In this document: in pieces, positions 16,096 through 26,110 of the stretch
Numbering within the stretch: the stretch's first letter is position 1
How the letters are laid out: the number at the start of each line of letters is the position of its first letter
Assembly (NCBI GenBank): GCA_965199845.1
Contig: CBDATZ010000031.1
Coordinates: 1 to 64,000, forward strand
From: Ilyomonas sp965199845
Lineage (GTDB): Bacteria > Bacteroidota > Bacteroidia > Chitinophagales > Chitinophagaceae
Direction: 5' to 3'
Length of the DNA: 64,000 nt
The notes under the pieces: generated by a model
What the model saw: only the letters and a program-made list of their open reading frames with translations
Told to the model about the DNA's origin: nothing
Databases searched by the model: none
Program-made: the position numbers and the translations under genes

Positions 16096-19000
16096 TTAAA
16101 AAGTGAGATTCAGATTGAGACCAATGTTGCGGTAAGACGGATCGGCTAATGTTGTTCCTGAATAACCATCCGGATCCATATAAGGCACTTTGGTAAATAA
16201 GGCGAGGTTGCGTCCTGTAACCGAAACGCTGGCAGTTTTAAAAGGCGTTTTTGCAACCACAGCCGGCGACAGGTTATAGGTTAATGTAACTTCGCGCAGC
16301 TTCACAAATGTTCTTTTATACATATCAGCATCATCAATACCGGTAACATAATTTGCGAATATCCAGTCAATATATTTTACCGAAGTTGTATTCGGCGCAA
16401 ACTTGCGCGTATCGCTCGTAATATTTCCCTGAACATCGTATTTTACTTCGCCGCTGGTTACTACAACACCTTTTCCAACATACGTTGCTTTGCCGGCGTA
16501 CGAATCATCACGATACGAATTGTCTGTATTTACGTGCATTCCGCCTTCATATAATTTTTGTTCTACGCCGTCATACAATACGCCGCCAATTCTTCCATCG
16601 AAAGAAAAGCTTAACCGGAAGTTTTTGTAAGAAAGGCTGTTGATGAAACCAAATTCCCAGTCAGGACTGGTATGACCCATATTGACCAGTTGATTTATGT
16701 ACTTTGGAAACCCGTTGCTTCCGTAAACAATCTGTCCGTCGGGCGAGCGCTCCCAAGCATAGCCGCGATAAACATCTGTTCTGTCGCTAACTTTAACGCC
16801 GTCACGAATGCTATCGCCACCGTAATAAGATTTTACTCTTCTGCGAAGCTGGCTGTAATTTACCGTAACATCCCAGCGAAAATCTTTTGTTCTGACAGGC
16901 GAACCGGTAACAACAAGTTCAATGCCTCGTCTTGTAATTTCATCCGCGTTCAGCAAAAGATAGTCATAACCTGATGCTTGTGAAACCGGAACTTGTTTCG
17001 GGAAATTCTTTTCGAGATAATTGTAATAAGTAAAATCAACATTAATCCTGTTTTTTAAAAATCCTAGTTCTGCGCCGTATTCACCGGAAATAGTCGTTCT
17101 CGGTTTTATGTTTGGATTGATAATCGTTCCCGAAGCCGAAACTGATGAGTTTCCGTTCCAGCTTGTGCCCAAACCATAAACCGGCAAGGTGTAATACGGA
17201 TCAACATCAGAAGAAATATTAGCATAAGAACCGCGCAGTTTAAAGAAAGAAATAAACGAAGGCAGCTTTACAATTTCAGAACCAATTACACTTAACGAAA
17301 CAGAAGGATAAAAGAATGAATTAAATGGCTTTTGTAAAGTCGTCGTCCAATCGTTACGTCCTGTAACATTCAGGTAAGCTATATTTTTATAACCCAATTC
17401 AGCATACCCATACAGGCTGTTTACTTGTCTTTCGTATAACGAATTGCCGACATCGGTACCAGGACTTAAAGGATTTACAGAATAACTGATATTGTAAGCT
17501 GTTGGAATGGTAAGCCCGCCATTTGTTCCGGCATAAGAACTTTTTGCCTGGCTATATCTTGTGCTGGCGCCGCCGGAAACCGTAGCATGGAAGTTTTTCA
17601 GGAATGTTTTTTTATAAGTCAGCAATACATCTGTCTGCAAAAGAATGTTGCTTGAGTTAGTTACGTCGTAACCACCTTTTGGTGCGGCGCTGGTTCCGTA
17701 ATTGATATAACTGTACGGTGTTTTTATATCGGAAGAAACGCTGTTGGTAGTAAGACCGCTTCTTATTAATAGCTGTAAGTCTTTTGAAAAATCGTATGTG
17801 CCATTTACCTGCCCAACAATAACATCATTATAATAACCATGTACATTTTCATTCGCTAAAAACCAGGGATTGTTATACCAGGTATAATTGTAGTTAAACT
17901 GCTGTACATCTTTTACACCATACGGAATATACGAACCGGAACTGGTGGTACGCCCGCCTGCCGGCTGCCAGTAATTGCGCAAATCATTAATGTTTACATC
18001 CGGTCCCATCCATAACAGAATATTGTAGAAGTAATTATTAGGTCCATAACCGGTTTGCGGATAGTTTGGTGTGTATTGTTTATTGTACGATAAAGTTGCT
18101 TCTGCTTTAAACTTGCTGGTGAGTTTTATACTGCCGCCCATGTTTAAAGTTGTAGAGTTTAGCTTCGTATTTGGCACCTGCCCTTTTTGATATACATGCG
18201 AAACAGAAATCCGGTAATCGCTGCGGTCAGATTTTCCTGAAATGCTTATGTTCTGCGATGTCGAAAGTTCGTTGTTCAAAAAATTTGTCAGGTTGTTTTG
18301 CCCTTTTGTAATCCAGGGTGTTGGTTTATAATGACTATAATCTGTATAACCATTTTGTGTAAATGCATATAACTGGTCAGCATCGTAAGGACTGTTATAT
18401 TGAGGATATTCTTCGTAACCACTTGGGTTAGCTGCATTTTTTACATTTAGTTTTGGACCCCATACATAACCATAATCATCATACCATCCGTTTCCGCCTT
18501 TTCCATCAATAAAAGCGTAATAACCATTCCAGCCCATTCCGTAATCTTTCTGTGTTTTGGGTAACGTAAGAAAGCCAGCCTGCATTTGCGTGGTAGAGTT
18601 ATAAGAAATTTCGGTTCCGTTGGCGCCGCCTTTTCCTTTTTTTGTGGTTATCATAATGGCGCCGTTAATACCGAGCGAACCATATAAAGCCGAAGCAGCC
18701 GTGCCTTTCAATACGTTTACATTGTCTATATCGTTTGGATTGATATTCCAGAAATCGGTTTGCGTAGGCACGCCATCAATTACCACAAGTGCACCTTCGC
18801 CGCGCAGATACACTTCCGGATTTTCGAACAAGGTTGATTTTGTGTACACACTTAAACCGGCTACTTTACCAACTAAATTGCTGGCTACGTTAGTTTCAGG
18901 CGCTTTTTGCACGGCTTCTCCTTTTACTTCCTGGGTCGCATACGCAACTTCGCGTTTTTCTTTCCGTATACCCAGAGCCGTAACAACAACATCATTCAAT

Positions 19001-19308
19001 TGATTTGCTGCAGGTGTAAGCAAAATTTCCATTCTTTCGGTACTGGCTACTGCAACTGTTTTGTCGTTGTAGCCAATGGCTTTTATTAAAAGCTCATCAC
19101 CTTTTTTTGCACGCAAAGTGAAATGACCAGTCGAGTCGGTAATTGTTGCATTGGTTGAATTGTTTACCGAAACGGTTGCCTGAATTGCCTTGCCGGCTTC
19201 ATCTGTTATCACGCCTTTTAACTGGAAAGATTCGTTAGGTTGTTGTGCCCGGCTGTGAAGGCATAGAAATAATAAAAAAATTAAGTAAAAGAGTTGTAAG
19301 CACTTCAT
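16096..19308 (-). CDS. SusC/RagA-type TonB-dependent outer-membrane transporter
   Basis: 1070 residues: signal peptide (MKCLQLFYLIFLLFLCLHSRAQ), a carboxypeptidase-regulatory-like domain (residues ~28-105), TonB plug (~120-225, including NDVVVTALGI and VLKGTAASALYG) and a 22-strand barrel ending NIGLNLNLTF. Energy comes from TonB-ExbBD. It has no N-terminal STN domain, unlike the second SusC in this window, so regulation by an anti-sigma factor is unlikely. Forms an operon with the SusD-like gene. Upstream lies 466 bp without a gene. Confidence 0.93.
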   Translation of the reverse strand: MKCLQLFYLIFLLFLCLHSRAQQPNESFQLKGVITDEAGKAIQATVSVNNSTNATITDSTGHFTLRAKKGDELLIKAIGYNDKTVAVASTERMEILLTPAANQLNDVVVTALGIRKEKREVAYATQEVKGEAVQKAPETNVASNLVGKVAGLSVYTKSTLFENPEVYLRGEGALVVIDGVPTQTDFWNINPNDIDNVNVLKGTAASALYGSLGINGAIMITTKKGKGGANGTEISYNSTTQMQAGFLTLPKTQKDYGMGWNGYYAFIDGKGGNGWYDDYGYVWGPKLNVKNAANPSGYEEYPQYNSPYDADQLYAFTQNGYTDYSHYKPTPWITKGQNNLTNFLNNELSTSQNISISGKSDRSDYRISVSHVYQKGQVPNTKLNSTTLNMGGSIKLTSKFKAEATLSYNKQYTPNYPQTGYGPNNYFYNILLWMGPDVNINDLRNYWQPAGGRTTSSGSYIPYGVKDVQQFNYNYTWYNNPWFLANENVHGYYNDVIVGQVNGTYDFSKDLQLLIRSGLTTNSVSSDIKTPYSYINYGTSAAPKGGYDVTNSSNILLQTDVLLTYKKTFLKNFHATVSGGASTRYSQAKSSYAGTNGGLTIPTAYNISYSVNPLSPGTDVGNSLYERQVNSLYGYAELGYKNIAYLNVTGRNDWTTTLQKPFNSFFYPSVSLSVIGSEIVKLPSFISFFKLRGSYANISSDVDPYYTLPVYGLGTSWNGNSSVSASGTIINPNIKPRTTISGEYGAELGFLKNRINVDFTYYNYLEKNFPKQVPVSQASGYDYLLLNADEITRRGIELVVTGSPVRTKDFRWDVTVNYSQLRRRVKSYYGGDSIRDGVKVSDRTDVYRGYAWERSPDGQIVYGSNGFPKYINQLVNMGHTSPDWEFGFINSLSYKNFRLSFSFDGRIGGVLYDGVEQKLYEGGMHVNTDNSYRDDSYAGKATYVGKGVVVTSGEVKYDVQGNITSDTRKFAPNTTSVKYIDWIFANYVTGIDDADMYKRTFVKLREVTLTYNLSPAVVAKTPFKTASVSVTGRNLALFTKVPYMDPDGYSGTTLADPSYRNIGLNLNLTF

Positions 19309-19504
19309 AAACAGTTTCTTTTGTCGGCGTAAACATAGAAATTAGTTTTAGAATAAAACAAGGGAAACGTTTGCGTAAATTTTTAGAATCTGTTTGGTTA
19401 TGAAAAACAAACTGTTCTAAATTCTCTTTTTTTACTATTTGTTGATTTAGAGATAAATAAAATGCTATTTATTGATTTCAGATTTTTATAGCTTGATGTA
19501 ATAT

Positions 19505-19512
19505 CAAACGTA
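19505..19512 (-). promoter_or_regulatory. Possible -7 box for the first susCD operon
   Basis: TACGTTTG on the minus strand fits TAnnTTTG, but it lies about 200 bp from the start codon and has no -33 partner at the expected spacing. Confidence 0.25.
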
Positions 19513-19617
19513 TATATAGCCAACTTGATATAATTGTGGTAGATAGATAACATCACACATATTCTTATAATGCACAAATATTTTTATTTCCAAATGCTCT
19601 CAAACAACGTAACAAAA

Positions 19618-19645
19618 AAAGCTTTTGCAATTATGCAAAAGCTTT
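19618..19645 (-). terminator. Rho-independent terminator after dsbD
   Basis: 12-bp perfect stem AAAGCTTTTGCA / TGCAAAAGCTTT with a 4-base loop. On the minus strand it continues into a run of seven T (plus-strand A 19614-19620, overlapping the stem). It lies 130 bp beyond the dsbD stop and closes the long operon. Confidence 0.75.
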
Positions 19646-19774
19646 AGTCTGTATTATTAAAGGCTTTTAAAATTGAAAAAATTATACTATCAATTTCCTG
19701 AAAAGTTATAGGAATTACCGCTTGTTATTTATCTGATTGTAATACAGAAAATCACTTTTAAACATCATACTTTA

Positions 19775-21787
19775 TTACTGATTTTTGGATAAGAGTTTAT
19801 AACTCTGTATCACTTTATTAAGATGTTCTATAAATTTCTGAATATCGGCATCATATCCATAACCTTCGGGTGCCAATTTGTTTTCGTTTCCATCTAAAAA
19901 GAAATAATACGGTTGCGTATTGGCGCCAAATTTTGTAACCTGCATATCCGCATTTTTATCGCCCAGTGTTTCAACCGGCTTATTTAATGATTTTGAAAAA
20001 TATTGTTCTTTTTCCGGCAAATCAATATTCTGTACATCAACATATAAAGACACAATTACAAAATCTTCTTTCAGCATTTTCATAACTCTTGCATCGCTCC
20101 AAACCTGTCCTTCCATTTTGCGGCAATTCACGCAGTTAATTCCTGTAAAATCGAGCATCAATGGTTTATGTAATTTACGCGCAGCAGCCAGCGCTTCATC
20201 ATAATCAAAATAAGTAATCATTCCATATTTTACAACAACATCAGGTTCATATTTTTTCATCACATCATAATACATAACGGGCTGTAATGTTGAATCGTTT
20301 GTTGTTATATTTTGAAAGGATGTGTTTGAATTATTTGATGATGATGTATGAAAATCCTGCGTACCCATCGGCGGTACAAATGCGCTGATGCCTTTTAACG
20401 GTGCGCCCCACAACCCGGGAATCATATATATGGAAAACGTGAAAGCGGCAATGGCGAAAAACAATCTTGTAATACTCAGATAAGGTTGACCAAAATCATT
20501 TTTCGGCAATTCATCGTCATGATGAAATTTTATCTTTCCTAATAAATAAATTCCGAGTAAAAAGAATATCACGATCCATAAACAAATAAAAACTTCCCTG
20601 TCTAAGATGCGCCAGCCTTTTACAAGATCGGCATTCGATAAAAATTTCAGCGCCAGCGCCAGTTCTAAAAAACCTAACGTTACTTTTACCGCGTTTAGCC
20701 AGCCGCCGGCTTTGCCCAATACATTTAGTTTATTCGGAAAAAAAGCAAACAGCGCAAACGGCAATGCCAGCGCCAGTGAAAAACCAAACATGCCGGTTAG
20801 CGGACCGTAATAGTTTCCTGTGGATGCAAGCACCAACAAATTTCCAATGATGGGACCTGTGCATGAAAATGAAACGACCACTAACGTAAGCGCCATAAAG
20901 AAAATGCCGCTGAGATTTTTTATACCAGCTTTGCTATCACTTTTTGTTGACCATGATGACGGCAATGTAATTTCAAAAGCACCTAAAAAAGAAATTCCAA
21001 AAATTAAAAAGATAGCAAAGAAAATAAGATTTGCGATCCAGTTTGTAGCAAGATTGTTTAAAGCGGCCGGACCAAAGATTAATGTTATCAGAAAACCAAG
21101 AACTGTAAAAATTATAATGATTGAAGCGGAATAAAATAATGCATTTCTTATTCCTTCATTTCTTGATTTGCTGCGTTTTGTAAAGAAGCTTACAGTAATC
21201 GGGATCATTGAATATACGCAAGGCGTAAGCAGCGCCAGCAAGCCGCCTAAAAAAGCAGCTATAAATATTTGCCACAAAGATTTTGTCGCATAACTGTTTG
21301 CTGAAGCAACTTGTGCAGATGCAGGCGCGGCAGGTATATAAAATTTAAAATCTTTTTTTCCCGGAATATATTCGCTATTGTATTGAACCAGGTAATTTAA
21401 TGCGCCTTTCAATACAACACTATCTGTACTTTTTGCAAATACCTTTTTTTGCCAGAGAACTGTGTCTGTAAAAAAACTGGTTGATGTTTTTAAAGCTGTG
21501 TCGTTTTCTGTTTTAAGATTTCCATTTTCTATTATAGCGCCGCTAAGATGGGTGTTACGGGTTGTATCAAAATCAATTGATGAATACAAAGCATCATCAG
21601 TTTTTTTTTGAAGCGCGTATAATTTATAGCCGGGTGTAATAGTTGCTTTTATATTCAATAAAACAGAATCAGCATTAATTCTTATTTGAGAATAACTAAA
21701 TGAAACGCCTGTTGTGTCCTGCGCCATTGAATTGATGACAAGAAAAACAGCAAGAAAAAAAAAGTAAATTTTAAAACGATTTTTCAT
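19775..21787 (-). CDS. dsbD: Thiol:disulfide interchange protein DsbD
   Basis: Carries electrons from cytosolic thioredoxin through the inner membrane to periplasmic thioredoxin-like proteins. 670 residues: signal peptide, an N-terminal DsbD-alpha-like region (to ~160), the eight-helix membrane domain (~170-460, with LTPCVYSMIP and SCTGPIIGNLL each holding the redox Cys), and a C-terminal thioredoxin domain with CVNC at C552/C555 and NTQPYYFFLD near the end. It is the last gene of the run and 27 bp after a separate DsbD_N-like gene. The partners visible here are the two TlpA proteins upstream. Confidence 0.92.
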   Translation of the reverse strand: MKNRFKIYFFFLAVFLVINSMAQDTTGVSFSYSQIRINADSVLLNIKATITPGYKLYALQKKTDDALYSSIDFDTTRNTHLSGAIIENGNLKTENDTALKTSTSFFTDTVLWQKKVFAKSTDSVVLKGALNYLVQYNSEYIPGKKDFKFYIPAAPASAQVASANSYATKSLWQIFIAAFLGGLLALLTPCVYSMIPITVSFFTKRSKSRNEGIRNALFYSASIIIIFTVLGFLITLIFGPAALNNLATNWIANLIFFAIFLIFGISFLGAFEITLPSSWSTKSDSKAGIKNLSGIFFMALTLVVVSFSCTGPIIGNLLVLASTGNYYGPLTGMFGFSLALALPFALFAFFPNKLNVLGKAGGWLNAVKVTLGFLELALALKFLSNADLVKGWRILDREVFICLWIVIFFLLGIYLLGKIKFHHDDELPKNDFGQPYLSITRLFFAIAAFTFSIYMIPGLWGAPLKGISAFVPPMGTQDFHTSSSNNSNTSFQNITTNDSTLQPVMYYDVMKKYEPDVVVKYGMITYFDYDEALAAARKLHKPLMLDFTGINCVNCRKMEGQVWSDARVMKMLKEDFVIVSLYVDVQNIDLPEKEQYFSKSLNKPVETLGDKNADMQVTKFGANTQPYYFFLDGNENKLAPEGYGYDADIQKFIEHLNKVIQSYKLLSKNQ

Positions 21788-21814
21788 ACAATTAAAATCA
21801 GCGAAGCTGTAAGC

Positions 21815-22267
21815 TTATTGTATTGATATACTGAAATTGATTGTTTTGGGCGGAAGGCATTGCTGGTCGTTACAAACCATATATTTTATAGTTCCAGCTG
21901 CCTTTGTTTTTATATTGGCTTTTACAGTTACAGTCTGCACAAAATCCACTTTGTTTGAAAACTGTTTTACATCAACATCAAAAATTTTATCGTGGCTGCT
22001 TTCCATTTTACCTTCTTCTTTTGCTATTCCGCTCGTTGTAAGTAAAGGATTTTTTGTAAAGTTGATTGCTGTTGGAACTGGTCCGCCTTCGGGTGTTGTT
22101 TGAGAATAAATGTGCCAGCCGTTATCAATATTAGCGGTTAAATGCACTTCATATTTTCCCGCGCTTATTTTTTTTGAACTATATGCCCACTTAACAGGAT
22201 TTTGAATTTGCGCAAATAAGGTTGTACTTGTAATAATTATTGTGAAGAGGAAAATTATTTTTTTCAT
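21815..22267 (-). CDS. DsbD alpha-domain-like periplasmic protein
   Basis: 150-residue exported protein (signal MKKIIFLFTIIITSTTLFAQ) matching the N-terminal (alpha) domain of DsbD as a stand-alone protein: PVKWAYSSKKISAGKYEVHL, then NGWHIYSQTTPEGGPVPTA. Near the C-terminus is YMVCNDQQCLPPK, holding the two cysteines that form the redox pair in DsbD-alpha. It probably relays reducing power from DsbD to partner proteins. DsbD, immediately downstream, has its own less conserved N-terminal region, so the two may have different partners. Confidence 0.85.
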   Translation of the reverse strand: MKKIIFLFTIIITSTTLFAQIQNPVKWAYSSKKISAGKYEVHLTANIDNGWHIYSQTTPEGGPVPTAINFTKNPLLTTSGIAKEEGKMESSHDKIFDVDVKQFSNKVDFVQTVTVKANIKTKAAGTIKYMVCNDQQCLPPKTINFSISIQ

Positions 22268-22308
22268 GTATCATAATTTTTTTTGGAAAGACTACAGCAA
22301 TCTGTTTA

Positions 22309-23444
22309 TGATTACTTCAATAATTGCAAACTTGTGCTAATTTTTTGTTTGATTTTTATTTCAATACTTCAGCCAGTTTATTTTTCAAATCATCACCACG
22401 AAGATTTTTTGCAATAATAATTCCGTTAGGATCAATTAATAAATTAGAAGGTACTGATCCAATACCATATTCTTTTGCAACTGCATTATCCCACCACTCT
22501 AAATCTGAAACGTGGTTCCATACAAGCCCGTCTTTATTTATGGCTTTTATCCAGCTTGCTTTATCATGATCCAAAGAAACTCCGAGAATGGTAAAATTTT
22601 TATCTTTAAATGCATTGTACGCTTTTACCACGTTAGGGTTTTCTTCCCGGCACGGATGACACCAGCTTGCCCAAAAATCTATCAACACATATTTGCCCCG
22701 GAAATCTTTTAATGAAACCGGTTTGCCCAATGTATCATTTTGTGTAAATGCAGGCGCTGTTCTGCCTATGCCGGTTAATTTTTCTATTTTAATGTTATGA
22801 ATAATTGTTTTAGCTGGTATGTTGTTTTTTGCCTCGGGCGTTAACCTATTCATCATTGTATCCAGCTCATTTAAACCTAAGCCGGAACTCAACTGTGTTG
22901 ATATTGCAAAAGCACTAATGCTGGATGCAGGATGCGCTGCAACCCATTGTTTCACCAGGCTGAAATTAATAGAATCCAGGCGCTTACGAACAGAGTATGT
23001 GGCTACATAATTAGCACTATCGCGTTTTGTAAAGTATTCAACAAGCTTTTTATGTACACTATCTCTATCTTTTAACAGCGGGTTGTTTTTGGTTGAATTA
23101 GTAAAGTCATTAAAATCTTTTATATAAGAAGGTCCTGAAAGTTTGGCTTTTGCAAATTGGCTGTAAGTGCCATTTATGGTTATCGTTCCTTTATCAAGAT
23201 ATAGAAACAGCATGTTACTATCTAATATTAATGTATAAGCATTTCCTTCGCCTTTTGGAATATTCAATTTAAAATGAAACCCATCCTGTACTGTTTTTAC
23301 AGAATCTACTTTTGTAGTCTCAGACCAAAGATTAACCCATATCCCCGGCTTTAAGCCCGTAAGCTTTGCATTTATAATTGTATTTGTTTGGGCTGATATT
23401 GCTGCTGGTATGGCAAACAGTATAAAAATTACTATCCTTTTCAT
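22309..23444 (-). repeat. Tandem duplication, copy 1
   Basis: DNA of the first TlpA-like gene together with about 45 bp of its 3' flank is closely repeated at 23503-24637. Both coding and downstream sequence match, including the shared stretch around GTGCTAATTTTTTGTTTG (one T less in the other copy), so this is a segmental duplication rather than convergent similarity. Confidence 0.85.
22356..23444 (-). CDS. TlpA-family thioredoxin with DUF4369 domain (copy 1)
   Basis: 362-residue periplasmic protein: signal peptide (MKRIVIFILFAIPAAISAQ), an N-terminal beta-rich DUF4369 domain (~20-130), a helical linker and a C-terminal AhpC/TSA-TlpA thioredoxin domain (~225-362). Active site WCHPC gives C262 and C265; the cis-Pro lies in VPSNLLID. 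It is expected to reduce protein or small-molecule disulfides with electrons from DsbD. Its neighbour is a near copy; the two differ mostly in DUF4369 (VNLWSETTK here) and in the linker, which suggests a change in substrate or partner. Confidence 0.9.
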   Translation of the reverse strand: MKRIVIFILFAIPAAISAQTNTIINAKLTGLKPGIWVNLWSETTKVDSVKTVQDGFHFKLNIPKGEGNAYTLILDSNMLFLYLDKGTITINGTYSQFAKAKLSGPSYIKDFNDFTNSTKNNPLLKDRDSVHKKLVEYFTKRDSANYVATYSVRKRLDSINFSLVKQWVAAHPASSISAFAISTQLSSGLGLNELDTMMNRLTPEAKNNIPAKTIIHNIKIEKLTGIGRTAPAFTQNDTLGKPVSLKDFRGKYVLIDFWASWCHPCREENPNVVKAYNAFKDKNFTILGVSLDHDKASWIKAINKDGLVWNHVSDLEWWDNAVAKEYGIGSVPSNLLIDPNGIIIAKNLRGDDLKNKLAEVLK

Positions 23445-23502
23445 CTATAATCTTGTTTTTTATTTTTTACGATTGAAAATCAATAATCTATATTTTGTTT
23501 TG

Positions 23503-24637
23503 ATTACTTCAATAATTCCAACTTGTGCTAATTTTTGTTTGATTTTTATTTCAATACTTCAGTCAGCTTATTTTTCAAATCATCACCACGAAGATTTTTT
23601 GCAATGATGATTCCGTTGGGATCAATTAATAAATTAGCCGGTACTCCGGTTATGCCATATTCTTTTCCAACTGCATTATTCCAACCTTTTAAATCGGAAA
23701 CGTGGTTCCATACAAGCCCGTCTTTATCTATTGCTTTTACCCAGCTTGCCTTGTCTTCATCTAAGGAAATCCCGATAATCGTAAAATTTTTATCTTTAAA
23801 TGCATTGTACGTTTTTACCACGTTAGGGTTTTCTTCCCGGCACGGATGGCACCAGCTTGCCCAAAAATCTATCAATACATATTTGCCACGAAAATCTTTT
23901 AATGAAATCGGTTTGCCCAATGTATCGTTTTGTGTAAATGCAGGCGCTGTTTTTCCAATGCCGGTTAATTTGTCTGTCTCGATGCTATGAACAATTGTTT
24001 TAATTGACGCATTGTTTCTTACCTCGGGCGTTAGTTTATTTATCATTGTATCCAGATCATTTAAACTTAACCTGAAACTCAACTGTGTTGATATTGCATA
24101 AGCGCTTATGCTTGATGCGGGATGCGCTGCAATCCATTGTTTTACCAGGCGAAGATTTATAGAATCGAGATATGTAGCCAGAGGTCGCGTGGTTACATAA
24201 TTAGCACTATCGCGTTTTATATAATATTCACTAAGCTTTTTATATACACTATCTTTATCTTTTAACAGCGGGTTGTTTTTGGTTGAATTAGTAAAGTCAT
24301 TAAAATCAGTAATATAAGAGGGTCCTGAAAGTTTGGCTTTTGCAAATTGGCTATAAGTGCCATTTATGGTTATCGTTCCTTTATCAAGATATAGAAACAA
24401 TATACTGGAATCTAATATTAACCCGTAAGTATTTCCTTCACCTTTTGGAATATTTAATTTAAAATGAAACCCATCCTGTACAGTTTTCACAGAATCTTTT
24501 TTCAAGCCATCAAAAGACTGGCAATAAGCCCACATCCCCGTTTTTAAGCCTGTAATATTTGCATTTATAATTGTATTTGTTTGGGCTGATATTGCCGCTG
24601 GTATGGCAAACAATATAAAAATCACTATCTTTTTCAT
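23503..24637 (-). repeat. Tandem duplication, copy 2
   Basis: Second copy of the duplicated TlpA unit, with the same 3' flank as copy 1. See the copy at 22309-23444. Confidence 0.85.
23546..24637 (-). CDS. TlpA-family thioredoxin with DUF4369 domain (copy 2)
   Basis: 363 residues with the same order as copy 1: signal peptide, DUF4369, linker, TlpA-type thioredoxin with WCHPC at C263/C266 and cis-Pro in VPANLLID. The C-terminal ~130 residues differ from copy 1 at few positions, while the segment after GLKTGMW (AYCQSFDGLKK) has changed wholesale. It comes directly after the SusD-like gene (33-bp gap), the usual place for a TlpA gene in ECF-regulated SusCD loci. A third possibility, resistance to oxidative stress, cannot be excluded. 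Confidence 0.9.
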   Translation of the reverse strand: MKKIVIFILFAIPAAISAQTNTIINANITGLKTGMWAYCQSFDGLKKDSVKTVQDGFHFKLNIPKGEGNTYGLILDSSILFLYLDKGTITINGTYSQFAKAKLSGPSYITDFNDFTNSTKNNPLLKDKDSVYKKLSEYYIKRDSANYVTTRPLATYLDSINLRLVKQWIAAHPASSISAYAISTQLSFRLSLNDLDTMINKLTPEVRNNASIKTIVHSIETDKLTGIGKTAPAFTQNDTLGKPISLKDFRGKYVLIDFWASWCHPCREENPNVVKTYNAFKDKNFTIIGISLDEDKASWVKAIDKDGLVWNHVSDLKGWNNAVGKEYGITGVPANLLIDPNGIIIAKNLRGDDLKNKLTEVLK

Positions 24638-24670
24638 CTGTTATTTGTTTTTTATTTTTTGGTTGAAAAA

Positions 24671-26092
24671 TCAGTAGCCGGGGTTTTGTTGTATTTGAAG
24701 GTTTCTGTTGATTTCGGTTTGCGGTATGGGTAACGTCAGGACTTCTTTATTTTTGATGGTGGGCAGTAAGTTTTGCAGCGTTGCAAAAGGCAGCCTGCGC
24801 ACGGCAAACCAATCCAGCCCGCTTTCGAAGACAAAGTTTTTCATTTCTTCTTTTACAATCAGAAGTTGCAGTTGCGCCTGTGTAGTTGCAGCATCGACTT
24901 CGGTAAATTCTGTAAAACCTGCATGCTGCAGGACCGTTTTCAATAAATCTCTGGCTTCATTCATCTCTCCGCCGGAGGCAACGATGGCTTCGGCTTCTAA
25001 TAAATAAGCTTCCGTTAACCGGAACGCATAACTGTATTCCGTCAGCGGGTCAGGCGTTGGGTTGTTTACGTCTTTTGTATAATATTTGGTGATGACAGGA
25101 GCGCCGTCAGGAATAAAATAATTAAAGCCTTTTTTAACCATCCAGTTGCTTCGCGGATCGTTAGCCAGCATACTCAGCAAGCTGTCGCTTGCGATGTAAG
25201 AGCTGAAAATGTAATTCAGGTACTGGTATTTATAAGCCTGCGTCGGGAAAGGCTGTACACCGAGTATCACCTCTTTACTGGCAAGGTTTTTATTTAGAAA
25301 AATATCCTTTACACTATCTTCCAGTGTAAACGGGCTGTTGGCAATCATATCTTTGGTAAGTGATATTACCGAAGCGTTATCGCCCTCTGCATTCCGGTTT
25401 ATCAGCAAGCGTGCTTTTAAGAGTTTGGCTGCCCACACACTGGCAGAAGTGTTACCGGCAGCATTTATATTGGGCAAGGCTGCAATGGCAGAATCGAGGT
25501 CTGTTACAATATAATCATACGTTTCGGCTACCGTGCTGCGCGGCAAGGTTAAATTTTTTGAACTCACAAATTCTGTACGCAGCATATTGCCGTACTTACT
25601 TGTTACATCAGCATACTGCCCAAAATATAACAACAGGTTTGTATTGGCAAACGCTCGTAAAAACCGGGCTTCCCCTATCATTTCCGTTTTTACCGAATCC
25701 GCTATGCTGGTTACCGGCAGCACATTTTTAATAAAGCCGTTTGCCGCGTTGATGATGGCATAGTTATAATTCCACATATCCGGAATCGTATAACTCTGCG
25801 AGTTGTAGGTGTGTTCCGCCAGGTCATAACCGCTGTAAACGCTTGCCACCAGACCACTTAATCCCGAAGCCGGAACTTCATTCACACTCACCCATTGAAT
25901 TTGCTGCTGGTTAACGGCATCAGCAAAAAGATAATAGACGCCGTTTAAAACTGTTTGCGCACCCTGCCGGTCAGCAATCACATTACCATCCACTTCCTGC
26001 GAAGTCGGGAAAACATCAAGCTGTTTTTTACAGGCTGATATTGAGCAGGTAAAAAAAGCGAACAATAAAATTTTTATGTACATGTTTTGCAT
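24671..26092 (-). CDS. RagB/SusD family outer-membrane lipoprotein
   Basis: 473-residue SusD-like surface lipoprotein (lipobox CSISACKKQ, Cys ~21). The conserved SusD segments are visible: GEARFLRAFANTNLLLYFG (~residue 140), YAFRLTEAYLLEAEAIVASG (~365) and the C-terminal LPIPQTEINRN. It caps the SusC transporter encoded 18 bp upstream. Together with FecR and ECF sigma the pair looks inducible by its own substrate. Substrate unknown. Confidence 0.92.
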   Translation of the reverse strand: MQNMYIKILLFAFFTCSISACKKQLDVFPTSQEVDGNVIADRQGAQTVLNGVYYLFADAVNQQQIQWVSVNEVPASGLSGLVASVYSGYDLAEHTYNSQSYTIPDMWNYNYAIINAANGFIKNVLPVTSIADSVKTEMIGEARFLRAFANTNLLLYFGQYADVTSKYGNMLRTEFVSSKNLTLPRSTVAETYDYIVTDLDSAIAALPNINAAGNTSASVWAAKLLKARLLINRNAEGDNASVISLTKDMIANSPFTLEDSVKDIFLNKNLASKEVILGVQPFPTQAYKYQYLNYIFSSYIASDSLLSMLANDPRSNWMVKKGFNYFIPDGAPVITKYYTKDVNNPTPDPLTEYSYAFRLTEAYLLEAEAIVASGGEMNEARDLLKTVLQHAGFTEFTEVDAATTQAQLQLLIVKEEMKNFVFESGLDWFAVRRLPFATLQNLLPTIKNKEVLTLPIPQTEINRNLQIQQNPGY

Positions 26093-26110
26093 CGTTTGTT
26101 TCTTTAGGTA

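Larger units (their letters stand above)
19309..19774. other. Intergenic region upstream of the first susC
   Basis: 466 bp, AT-rich, no coding frame I trust. It holds the terminator of the dsbD operon (19618-19645) and a possible -7 box for the susC gene (19505-19512). The other parts show nothing recognisable. Confidence 0.6.

Noticed and set aside
18620..19003. 127-residue frame opposite the first susC gene
   Set aside because: Antisense shadow of a well-supported SusC gene, with no start context or domain of its own. The other long frames opposite the susC genes were rejected on the same grounds.
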